Shown one piece after another: positions 31,292 through 39,825 of a DNA stretch of 64,000 bases. Within the stretch, counting starts at the first letter, position 1. The number at the start of each line of letters is the position of its first letter. The DNA comes from an uncultured Eubacteriales bacterium. GTDB taxonomy: Bacteria > Bacillota > Clostridia > Oscillospirales > Acutalibacteraceae. The translations under genes and the position numbers were made by a program. The notes beneath the pieces were generated by a model, which was not told the origin of the DNA, did no database searches, and saw nothing but the letters and a program-made list of their open reading frames with translations. The DNA lies in NCBI GenBank assembly GCA_900315605.1, contig OMZU01000005.1:27801-91800 (forward strand), written 5' to 3'.

Positions 31292-34200
31292 ATGGCTGAT
31301 GGTTTCGGTCTAAAAATCGGTGTTGAGGGCGAGCGCGATTTCAAGAAAAGTTTATCGGAAATCAACCAGACCTTTAAGGTTCTCGGCTCTGAGATGAAGC
31401 TCGTTCAATCGCAGTTCGACAAAAACGACAATTCGGTTGAAGCGCTCACAGCGAGAAACGCGACCCTTAACAAGCAAATCGACAATCAAAAAGAAAAAAT
31501 ATCTACCCTGAAAGCCGCGTTGGAAAATGCGGCTTCTTCTTTTGGAGAAAACGATAAGCGTACACAGGCTTGGCAGATTCAGCTGAACAATGCGGAAGCC
31601 GCGCTGAACAAAATGGAGCGCGAACTGTCGCAGAACGATCAGGCTCTCGATAATGTCGGTGACGAGTTCAGCAAAGCGGAGAAAAAAGCGGACAAGTTCG
31701 GTGATGAAGTCAAGGAGACAGGTGAACAGGCTGAATCCTCGGGCGCTAAATTCAAGAAGGTCGGCGAGGTTCTAAAAAACGTAGGCGTTGCGATGGCAGC
31801 CGCTACTGCCGCGATTGGCACCGCTGCTGTCGCCGCAGGAAAAAAGCTGTGGGATATGGCAAGCGAGACCGCTAAATCCGGAGACGAGATCGATAAGACA
31901 TCTCAGAAGCTCGGTATGTCCGCAGAAGCCTATCAAGAGTGGGATTACGTCTTAAGTCAATCCGGCGTTGAAATAACTTCAATGACCACCGGCCTTAAAA
32001 CTCTGACAAACCAGATAGACGACGCTAAAAACGGCAGCGTAAAAGCGCAGGAGCGATTTGCTAAACTCGGCATCTCACTGAACGATCTGAATTCGATGTC
32101 GCGTGAGGACATATTCTCCGCTGTCGTATCCGGTATGCAGGGAATGGCTGACACCACTGAGAGAGCGGCTCTTGCCAACGACCTCTTCGGTAAATCTGGT
32201 CAGAACCTGACTCCTCTGTTCAATGAAACGACAGAATCGACTGAGCAACTGAAACAGGCGGCTCACGACCTTGGTTTTGTGATGTCCGATGAAGCGGTTA
32301 AGGCTTCTGCCGAATTCAACGATTCGCTTGACACCTTGAAGCGCACGTTCTCCGGCGTTAAAAACAACCTTGTCGGAGAACTTCTTCCCGGCTTCTCCAC
32401 GTTGCTGAACGGCTTATCCGCGTTGCTTGCCGGAAACGATAAGGCTAAAGAGCAAATACAGAAAGGCACACAGGAAATCGTTGACTCGCTGAAAGACATC
32501 TTCCCGAGGGTGATGGATATCCTGATGACATTGATCGGAGCAGTCGCCGAGATCGCGCCGGTTATTATTGATTCCATCGTTCAGGGAGTCAGTGCCAATA
32601 TGGGCGAACTTGTCAGCGCGGCAAGTGACATCGTAATCACGTTTTTGGAAAGCCTGATTGCTGCCTTGCCAGAAATTGCAAAAGGCGCGGTGAAACTCAT
32701 CACACAGCTGACAGACGCGATTCTCGATAATCTGCCGTTGCTGATGAGTACAGCGATGCAGGTCATCACAACGGTAATCAACGGTGTTGCAGATGCTTTG
32801 CCTGCGCTTATACCCGAAATCGTTTCTGCTCTGCTTGATGCGGTGCAGGCTATCATCGATAATATCAGCGCGTTTGTGGACGCGGGTGTCAAAATTATTC
32901 TTGCACTCGTTGATGGCATCATTCAGGCAATACCCGTGCTGATTCAGAAGATTCCCGAAATTGTTAAATCGGTCATTGAAGCACTTAAGAATGCGTTACC
33001 GACATTGATTAACGGCGTTAAGCAGTTGATCACCGCTCTGGCTCAGGCATTGCCCGAAATCATCACAGCGATTGTCGAGATGCTGCCCGACCTGCTGACG
33101 ACCATCGTTGAAGGCATTAAGGAATTGCTCCCCGTGCTGATCGAGGGCATCATCGACATCGTGAACGCCATCGTCGAGGCACTGCCCGACATCCTGAACG
33201 CGCTGATCGAGGCGCTCCCGACTATCCTCGAATCTATCCTAAACGCGGTCATCGAGCTGCTGCCGGTCATCCTCGATGCAGTGGTTCAGCTGATTATGGG
33301 TATCGTAAACGCACTGCCCGAACTGATACAGTCCATCATTGAGGTATTACCCACGCTGATCGACAAAATCATAACAGCAGTCGTCAATATGATTCCCGTG
33401 CTGATTCAGGCGATACTCGACTGCCTGCCCACTCTGATTAACGGTCTGATTCAGTTGATTATGGGCATAGTCGGAGCACTTCCCGAAATCATCAAATCAC
33501 TGATCGAAGCTCTGCCGCAGATCATTTCATCTGTGGTGACCGGTCTGATACAGTGTATCCCGCAGCTCATCATGGGCGCTATTCAGTTGATACTCGGATT
33601 GGTACAGGCTATTCCCGAAATCATCACGGCTTTGATAGACGCGCTCCCCGAGATAATTGAATCCGTTATCACCGGATTGCTCGAATGCTTGCCGCAGCTG
33701 ATTCAGGGCTGCATTCAGCTGACAATCGGTCTTGTCAAGGCGATCCCCCAGATCATAGTTGGACTGATTAAGGCTATCCCGACTATTATCACAAGTATAG
33801 TCGAGGCGTTCGGAAAGGGACTGAGCAAATTTGTAGAAATCGGCGGTCAAATCCTCTCGGGAATATGGGAAGGAATAAGCGGAGCTGCCGGTTGGTTATG
33901 GGATCAGATATCCGGCTTCTTTGGTGGTATTGTTGACGGCATCAAAGGCTTCTTTGGTATTCACTCTCCGTCCACCTTGTTCCGCGACCAAATCGGTAAA
34001 AACCTCGCCCTCGGTATCGGCGCGGGTTTCAGTAACGAGATGGCAGATGTAGCAAAAGAAATGCAGAATGCGATTCCGACTGATTTTGATACCGAAGTAA
34101 ACACGACCGCAGCTATGAACAATGTCGGATTCAGCTCCGACGAAGGAGTAATGGGCGGTGTTTTGCGGTCTATCGTGAACAACATCACTTTCGGTGATGT

Positions 34201-34297
34201 CACTATCAACAATGATATGGATATTGAGGACATTGCTCATCAGGTTTCTGATGTTATCGTCTCCGATGTCTATATGAAAGGAGGAGCGTATGCCTAA
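31292..34297 (+). CDS. Tape measure protein
   Basis: 1001 residues. An N-terminal coiled coil (1-160) is followed by a Gly/Ala transmembrane-like stretch near 165-190. A central phage TMP domain (TSQKLGMSAEAYQEWDYVLS, to about 370) comes next. From about residue 400 to 860 there is a remarkable array of hydrophobic 11-residue units (LPxxIxxII pattern), late copies of which repeat every 44 residues (LPTLINGLIQLIMGIVGALP ... IPQLIMGAIQLILGLVQAIP). It sets tail length and is ejected into the host. C-terminus FFGIHSPSTLFRDQIGKNLA is typical. Confidence 0.95.
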   Translation: MADGFGLKIGVEGERDFKKSLSEINQTFKVLGSEMKLVQSQFDKNDNSVEALTARNATLNKQIDNQKEKISTLKAALENAASSFGENDKRTQAWQIQLNNAEAALNKMERELSQNDQALDNVGDEFSKAEKKADKFGDEVKETGEQAESSGAKFKKVGEVLKNVGVAMAAATAAIGTAAVAAGKKLWDMASETAKSGDEIDKTSQKLGMSAEAYQEWDYVLSQSGVEITSMTTGLKTLTNQIDDAKNGSVKAQERFAKLGISLNDLNSMSREDIFSAVVSGMQGMADTTERAALANDLFGKSGQNLTPLFNETTESTEQLKQAAHDLGFVMSDEAVKASAEFNDSLDTLKRTFSGVKNNLVGELLPGFSTLLNGLSALLAGNDKAKEQIQKGTQEIVDSLKDIFPRVMDILMTLIGAVAEIAPVIIDSIVQGVSANMGELVSAASDIVITFLESLIAALPEIAKGAVKLITQLTDAILDNLPLLMSTAMQVITTVINGVADALPALIPEIVSALLDAVQAIIDNISAFVDAGVKIILALVDGIIQAIPVLIQKIPEIVKSVIEALKNALPTLINGVKQLITALAQALPEIITAIVEMLPDLLTTIVEGIKELLPVLIEGIIDIVNAIVEALPDILNALIEALPTILESILNAVIELLPVILDAVVQLIMGIVNALPELIQSIIEVLPTLIDKIITAVVNMIPVLIQAILDCLPTLINGLIQLIMGIVGALPEIIKSLIEALPQIISSVVTGLIQCIPQLIMGAIQLILGLVQAIPEIITALIDALPEIIESVITGLLECLPQLIQGCIQLTIGLVKAIPQIIVGLIKAIPTIITSIVEAFGKGLSKFVEIGGQILSGIWEGISGAAGWLWDQISGFFGGIVDGIKGFFGIHSPSTLFRDQIGKNLALGIGAGFSNEMADVAKEMQNAIPTDFDTEVNTTAAMNNVGFSSDEGVMGGVLRSIVNNITFGDVTINNDMDIEDIAHQVSDVIVSDVYMKGGAYA

Positions 34298-35105
34298 GTA
34301 CGATTTTAAGTTCGGGCAGTTTTGGTTATCGGAGTTTGGCGCGGTTTCCGCTGAGGAACCTTCAATGGAAATCGCGCAGAGAGATGTCACATTTATCTCG
34401 ATTCCCGGCAAAGACGGAAAAGACTGTATTGACAACAAACGGTACGATAACGTGGAATTCAAACGCAAAATCGCCTTTGTAGGCAACCGAGATTTTAACG
34501 TGCGTGAAAAAGAACACAGTCTGATAAACAGCTACGCTTATCTGCAGGGCTATCAGGATTTTGAGGACGTTCATCATCCGGGGTTCATCACCAAGGCTGC
34601 GCTGAAAAACTTTAACGCAGTCCAGAGAAATCTGCGAACAATGCATACCGCGGAGTTATCTTTCACACGACTGCCGTTTTGGTATTTGAAAACCGGACTC
34701 GAAGAAATACCGCTTGATATTAATGCGTTGATTGCTGACGGTGTAGAAATAATCAATCCGTTTCCTGCCGCCGCTAAACCTCTGCTTCGTTTTAATGTTA
34801 CTTTTACTGGCTCTGCTGAAACCACCACCTGTCGTATTGCTTTCGGTATCACAGCTAATTACGGAGGCGTATATGAAGAGCGTAAAATTAACAAGCCCGG
34901 AATCCGTATAACGCCTACGCATCATTTTGTAGTAATTGATGTTGAGAACCAACGCGCTTCTGTTCAGGACGAGAACGGAGATATTTATAGCTATATTGAT
35001 ATGCCTATTCCTGATCCGATTGGTAAAGGAAAAGCTACTATCAGGATAACGGTTCAAAGTAAAACTAACGCTATGTCTATTATCCCTCGCTGGAGGTGCT
35101 TATAA
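34290..35105 (+). CDS. Distal tail protein (Dit)
   Basis: 271 residues. Opening YDFKFGQFWLSEFGAVSAEE and DVTFISIPGKDGKDCIDNKR are typical of the siphovirus Dit family. The C-terminal galectin-like part is beta-rich. It forms the hub joining tail tube and baseplate. AAGGAGG precedes the ATG, and it overlaps the tape measure gene by 8 bases. Confidence 0.85.
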   Translation: MPKYDFKFGQFWLSEFGAVSAEEPSMEIAQRDVTFISIPGKDGKDCIDNKRYDNVEFKRKIAFVGNRDFNVREKEHSLINSYAYLQGYQDFEDVHHPGFITKAALKNFNAVQRNLRTMHTAELSFTRLPFWYLKTGLEEIPLDINALIADGVEIINPFPAAAKPLLRFNVTFTGSAETTTCRIAFGITANYGGVYEERKINKPGIRITPTHHFVVIDVENQRASVQDENGDIYSYIDMPIPDPIGKGKATIRITVQSKTNAMSIIPRWRCL

Positions 35106-36232
35106 TGCTCCCCAAATTATATGATGAGTTTTCCAAGAACGGCGAAGATTACCAAATGACGTATCTCGGAACTATCAACCACTGCACAAAGTGTCAGGTG
35201 AAGGAGGTACGCAACGGTGCGTACACGCTTTCTATGGAAACTACGGAAAATGATGATTGCGCCGGTTTTATCACTTCTCAAAAAATCATCGGCGCAAAAG
35301 CAAATCCCTTCGACCCGGTACAATACTTTGAAATACAGAAAACCGAACGTACCCAAGACGGCATAATAAAAGTTGAAGCAAAACACGTAAAGAACTTCTG
35401 CTTTCAGATTTGTTCCGAAGGTGATATTACCGCTGAAAACCGTGTCGTTTCAGAATCGGGGACACCAAAGGAAGTATGGGATTTGCTTGTCAGAGATTAT
35501 ATCGTTACAACCGTCCCTTTTACATTCGCGTCAAATATTTCCGCGAGAAAAAAGTTCTCTCTCGGTCTTCAGCTTGCCGAAACGCTCGGTGACATTCTCG
35601 GCGGCAGCGAAGGGGCTTTTTTGGATTTATGGGGTGGTGAGTTTCATTGGGACAACTACTCAATCACACTCAACTATGCCCGCGGGTCGGCTAAGGATTA
35701 TCAAATCCGTTACGGCTCCAACATTTCCAATGCCAAGCAGACGGAAAGCTGTGAGAACACATACACCCATATTCTGCCATACGGCAAAGTCGGCGTCACA
35801 GGCTCAAACACAAAGATCACCTTTTCCGCGCCGTTGTACGCTATACCGTCAAGCGAATCAAAATACACAAAGGTTTACAAACTCGATTGCACAAGCCTGC
35901 TTGACAGCTACGAAGTAGGCACTACAGGTCAGAACTACTCCACAGTTAAGGCCGCGATGACCAATTACGCAAGGACATACGCGGCGAACCGCAGCCTCGG
36001 CAAAGTGTCTGTCAGCATTGATATTACGCTCCGTGCGGAGTTGGACGAGATGGCACAAATCGGTTTGTGCGATACCGTATCTGTTATCTTGGATAACTTC
36101 GGTACGACCGCGACAGCTAAAATCACGGAAACCACCTATGACAGCCTTATGGAGCGTTGGGACAAATTGGTGGTCGGCGCGACCCGAGTGACTGTGGCTG
36201 ATATGATATTAAACAGAAAGAGGTATATTTAA
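35105..36232 (+). CDS. Tail-associated/endopeptidase-type protein (Tal N-terminal family)
   Basis: 375 residues from ATG 35105 (TGGAGG upstream), sharing a base with the Dit stop. The hub fold of the prophage tail-endopeptidase family appears as YLGTINHCTKCQVKEVRNGA and AEALGDILGGSEG-type motifs (LAETLGDILGGSEGAFLDLW). It has no obvious peptidase domain at the C-terminus, so it is a short Tal. It closes the tail tip and anchors the fibre protein that follows. Confidence 0.85.
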   Translation: MLPKLYDEFSKNGEDYQMTYLGTINHCTKCQVKEVRNGAYTLSMETTENDDCAGFITSQKIIGAKANPFDPVQYFEIQKTERTQDGIIKVEAKHVKNFCFQICSEGDITAENRVVSESGTPKEVWDLLVRDYIVTTVPFTFASNISARKKFSLGLQLAETLGDILGGSEGAFLDLWGGEFHWDNYSITLNYARGSAKDYQIRYGSNISNAKQTESCENTYTHILPYGKVGVTGSNTKITFSAPLYAIPSSESKYTKVYKLDCTSLLDSYEVGTTGQNYSTVKAAMTNYARTYAANRSLGKVSVSIDITLRAELDEMAQIGLCDTVSVILDNFGTTATAKITETTYDSLMERWDKLVVGATRVTVADMILNRKRYI

Positions 36233-38919
36233 TGATTGTAGATAAAAATATCCCGATTGACCTCAACCGGGTACAACCGTTGAAAACCCTCCATGTTCAC
36301 GAGGGCGATGTGAACAGTGTCCGTCTCGTCCTTTCATTAACGAAGGACGCACAGGATGTTGATTTAACAAATATCACTGTCAAATACGATGCTGTGATTG
36401 CCGGGCATCTCGCGGAGCAGAACGCCAACGGCAGCGTGGAGGACGGCAAGGTCATTATTCCGCTCACAGCAAATATGACGATTATGGGCGGCATCCTCAA
36501 AGTCGATGTAAAGCTGATTGAGGGCACCGCTGTTCTTTTCACGCAGACCATTAAACTGCTCGTTGACCGTTCCGTTATAGACGGCGATACCATCATCGAT
36601 ATTTCCGGCACAACTATCGGTCAGCAGTTAGAAGCGTTCCGGCTGCAGCTTGACGGCTTTGTCGGAAACCACTACACCAAAGCAGAAACGGATACTCTTC
36701 TGAACTCCTATTACACCAAAACCGAAGCAAACAACCTTCTGAACGGCAAGATGAAATACGAATATCACCAAGGTGTTCACGCGGAGGATCTGGATACCTA
36801 TACAGACGCGCAAACAATCTACCGCATTTACTACGAAGGTACTTATCAGTTCCTCGTCTGCACCTCCGGCACCGGCGGTCAGTATCGTTTCACCAAGTTC
36901 GGTGATGTGTATTACCGTGTTTACAATATGGGAAATAACACATGGGGCGAATGGAAAACGCTCGGAGCTATTGCCGATAACTCTCTTTCCGGCGCGAAGC
37001 TCACAGACGGCTCTGTTTCAGGAACAAAGCTGACGGATGGGACTGTCGCTAACTCGAAATTGTCTGACACCTATTTTCGCCTGTTTACAGATTTTAACCT
37101 AAACAATGCGTACTCAATTGAAGAAACGGGAATTTATAAGGGCACCGCGCCATCAACATGGCAGTTCACTTATGAAGTCAGCGGTGATTTTATTCTCTAT
37201 CATGATGTTGACCGACAAATACTTTATTTTAACACAGATAACAGAACGTTTATCAGGACACGTTCCGGCTCCGTTTCTGATTATAGCTGGAACTCATGGG
37301 TTGAAATCACACCGATCACTGAGAGTCGAGTCAATACGCTTATTTCAAATCAGCTTGGTTCATATTACACGAAATCCGAAGCGGACACAAAGTTCGACAA
37401 CCGTCTGAAAGTCGTAACAAAATCTTCCGCGACGCTTTCTGACTGCGACACCTGCACCGACCCCGGAACACTCTATCGTCTGTACATCGGTGGGTTGTAT
37501 CAGTTGCTGCTTAACACCTCCAATACGGGCGGTCAGTTCCGCTTTACCCGTGACGGAAACATTCTCTACCGTACCTACAACACAGGAAATAATACATGGA
37601 GCGATTGGGCTGTCGCATTTAAGAATATCCCTAACGGAGTTATCACAGAGGCGATGCTCGACAGCAACTTCCTTCTTTCATACGACAACATCGAAGATGA
37701 ATACATCCGTTATTTTGACATCACCAGCGCATCTGAATTTGACACACTGTATGATTACGGCATCTATACCGGCACTTCCGATAACGTCTGGACATCGCAT
37801 TATAACGCGACAGGCAATTTCATTCTGCTGGTACTGGATGAGAATCAGGTACTGTTTTTCCCTGACTGCAATAAGCTGTTTGCAAGAATTCGTCCCATTA
37901 ATGGCACTTGGCAAACGTGGACGGACATCTCACCGATTACACAGTCGCAGGTTACCACTATTGCGGGTAATGTCGCCGACAGCAAACTGGCAAATTACTA
38001 TACTCAGTCCGAAACAAACACAAGGCTGAACAACAAAGTTAATTACGTCATCAATACCAGTGCTACGTTATCCGATTGTGATAATTGCTATCTGTCGGAA
38101 ACTATCTATAGGCTGATTATTAACGGTCACGAGCACCTCATAATCAATGCCGGAACTCACGGTACACAATACCGTTTCACGGAAGGTCATGTGTATTATC
38201 GCAGTTATAGCGGCGGCGCTTGGGGCTCTTGGCAAGACCTTCTGACGCTGATCCCGAACAATACGATCACGACCGACATGATTCAGAGTGGTGCCGTTAC
38301 CGCAAATAAACTCGAGGAAGGATATATGAGAGCATTCTCAGGTGAAGACCTCACTGACATCAACAATTGGGATGCCGGTATCTATACAGGTGAACTCGGC
38401 GAAAACTGGCGCGCACGGTATGGTTATACAGGTCATTATATTGTGATTGCCGAGGAGATTCAACTAATGATAATTCCCGAGGTTCAAAGGATTCGTTATC
38501 GTTACAGGAACTACGCGCGCATTTGGGGAGACTGGATTGATATTGATTTTGTGACATTGGAGGACGTTAATAACGCGGTTCACGGTGAGTCCGGTACAAT
38601 CGGAACAAACTACGCTTGGTACACCGACCAAAGTCAAGGGCTCTCGCTAACAGGCACCTATACCTTGATCGGCGATTTTTGCACAATAAACGGCACCTGC
38701 CCGTTGATTGAGGGATGGAACACTGTTTACTATTCTCTCCCGTGTGCAAGCCTGTACTCGGCAGCCACAATTGCCCGCTGCGGAAGTGCTGTCTTATCGG
38801 TTGTCACAAACACGCTAAACAACGTCTCCGTGTTAGAAATCAAGAAGCTCGATGGTGGCGCGTTGCCATCGGGAACCATCAGTTTTACTCTCACATACAG
38901 ATATCAACAATATGAATAG
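36232..38919 (+). CDS. Receptor-binding fibre: BppU N-terminus with repeated pyocin-knob modules
   Basis: 895 residues. Residues 1-140 match the baseplate upper protein N-terminus (NRVQPLKTLHVHEGDVNSVR). Trimeric-fibre repeats follow (YTKAETDTLLN, YTKTEANNLLN). Knob-like modules then recur about every 220 residues: QTIYRIYYEGTYQFLVCTSG, GTLYRLYIGGLYQLLLNTSN and ETIYRLIINGHEHLIINAGT, each followed by an RFT...YR-YN...W segment. Linkers carry SGAKLTDGSVSGTKLTDGTV. The last 100 residues form a separate tip. Host recognition role. Confidence 0.85.
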   Translation: MIVDKNIPIDLNRVQPLKTLHVHEGDVNSVRLVLSLTKDAQDVDLTNITVKYDAVIAGHLAEQNANGSVEDGKVIIPLTANMTIMGGILKVDVKLIEGTAVLFTQTIKLLVDRSVIDGDTIIDISGTTIGQQLEAFRLQLDGFVGNHYTKAETDTLLNSYYTKTEANNLLNGKMKYEYHQGVHAEDLDTYTDAQTIYRIYYEGTYQFLVCTSGTGGQYRFTKFGDVYYRVYNMGNNTWGEWKTLGAIADNSLSGAKLTDGSVSGTKLTDGTVANSKLSDTYFRLFTDFNLNNAYSIEETGIYKGTAPSTWQFTYEVSGDFILYHDVDRQILYFNTDNRTFIRTRSGSVSDYSWNSWVEITPITESRVNTLISNQLGSYYTKSEADTKFDNRLKVVTKSSATLSDCDTCTDPGTLYRLYIGGLYQLLLNTSNTGGQFRFTRDGNILYRTYNTGNNTWSDWAVAFKNIPNGVITEAMLDSNFLLSYDNIEDEYIRYFDITSASEFDTLYDYGIYTGTSDNVWTSHYNATGNFILLVLDENQVLFFPDCNKLFARIRPINGTWQTWTDISPITQSQVTTIAGNVADSKLANYYTQSETNTRLNNKVNYVINTSATLSDCDNCYLSETIYRLIINGHEHLIINAGTHGTQYRFTEGHVYYRSYSGGAWGSWQDLLTLIPNNTITTDMIQSGAVTANKLEEGYMRAFSGEDLTDINNWDAGIYTGELGENWRARYGYTGHYIVIAEEIQLMIIPEVQRIRYRYRNYARIWGDWIDIDFVTLEDVNNAVHGESGTIGTNYAWYTDQSQGLSLTGTYTLIGDFCTINGTCPLIEGWNTVYYSLPCASLYSAATIARCGSAVLSVVTNTLNNVSVLEIKKLDGGALPSGTISFTLTYRYQQYE

Positions 38920-38930
38920 GAGTTTTTGAA

Positions 38931-39176
38931 ATGAAGATTTATTACGATTACACTCTTGAACAGCTTACAACTACGTCCGTAAATGTATTGGTGAGCTCGT
39001 CCGCAACCATCAATAAAGAGCGTAGAGTTATCGGCAAGAGCCGTATGTCCTACACAAATTCCACTCTCGGCCGATCAAAACTGTCCGAGGAATTGCCGGA
39101 GGAATACGCTAACGCTGTGTTTGCTATTTGGGGTGACAAGCCCAAGGTGACCGATCCGCCCGAAGGAGGAGTTTAA
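38931..39176 (+). CDS. Small phage protein, 81 residues
   Basis: Opens MKIYYDYTLEQLTTTSVNVL and ends DKPKVTDPPEGGV. AGGAG precedes the ATG. Located between fibre and lysis genes, where short structural or regulatory proteins occur. No function recognised. Confidence 0.6.
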   Translation: MKIYYDYTLEQLTTTSVNVLVSSSATINKERRVIGKSRMSYTNSTLGRSKLSEELPEEYANAVFAIWGDKPKVTDPPEGGV

Positions 39177-39177
39177 C

Positions 39178-39528
39178 GTGACAGAAGCGATAGCCTGCGC
39201 GATTATTGCCGGTCTTGCCGCTGTGGTTGTGGGTGTTATCAATGCGCTCTCACAGCGCAAGGCCAAAAATGAACTGGAGCACGAGATACAAAGGCAGCAA
39301 CAGTCAGCTGCGGATAAGGAAAACGCAAGAAAAGAATTTGAAATCCACATGATAAAGGGTATCATAGCGTCAAACTCTTTGGGCGAAGCGACTGCCCGCG
39401 CTGTCCAGCGTATTCCCGATGCTCATTGTAATGGGGACATGGATGCGGCTCTTGAGGAAGAGGGTCGTGTCAAGAAAGATATTCAGCTTTTCCTTGCTCG
39501 GCAAGGTATCAATAACATCATCGATTAG
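39178..39528 (+). CDS. Membrane-anchored coiled-coil phage protein
   Basis: 116 residues from GTG 39178 (AAGGAGGAG at 9 bases). An N-terminal transmembrane helix (AIACAIIAGLAAVVVGVINA) is followed by a coiled coil (AKNELEHEIQRQQQSAADKE) and a soluble end with VKKDIQLFLARQGINNIID. It resembles an Rz-like or hemolysin-XhlA-like accessory lysis protein but has no decisive motif. It directly precedes the holin gene. Confidence 0.6.
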   Translation: MTEAIACAIIAGLAAVVVGVINALSQRKAKNELEHEIQRQQQSAADKENARKEFEIHMIKGIIASNSLGEATARAVQRIPDAHCNGDMDAALEEEGRVKKDIQLFLARQGINNIID

Positions 39529-39579
39529 GCGTTGGCACAAAGCGTGTCAGCGCCGTTTTTATGAAACGGAGGTAATTTT

Positions 39580-39804
39580 ATGACGAAAGAAAAAATCATT
39601 GTATGGCTCAAATACGCAGGAATACGCGCCGCTAAAACTCTGGCGCAGACCGCTATCGCCACCATTGGCACAACCGCGCTTTTCAATGAAGTGGATTGGG
39701 TGGTTGTTGGTTCCGCGTCACTCCTTGCGGCAATTCTCTCACTGCTCACCTCGCTTGCGGGTATTCCCGAAGTAAAGGAAGAAACGGACGCTAAAAAACG
39801 GTAA
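39580..39804 (+). CDS. r1t-type phage holin
   Basis: 74 residues. Charged N-terminus, two hydrophobic helices (KTLAQTAIATIGTTALFNEV and VVVGSASLLAAILSLLTSLA) and a charged C-terminus (EVKEETDAKKR). This matches the r1t holin family, which forms membrane holes that release the endolysin. CGGAGG upstream; 21 bases before the endolysin gene. Confidence 0.85.
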   Translation: MTKEKIIVWLKYAGIRAAKTLAQTAIATIGTTALFNEVDWVVVGSASLLAAILSLLTSLAGIPEVKEETDAKKR

Positions 39805-39825
39805 ACACTTTTTGGAGGATTAGTT

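Noticed and set aside
32492-33872. DNA repeat array or CRISPR in the tape measure gene
   Set aside because: Repetition is at protein level in a continuous coding frame; the DNA is degenerate and has no spacer pattern.
36232-38919. Diversity-generating retroelement acting on the tail fibre
   Set aside because: No reverse transcriptase gene and no template/variable repeat pair is present; the repeats are modular duplications.
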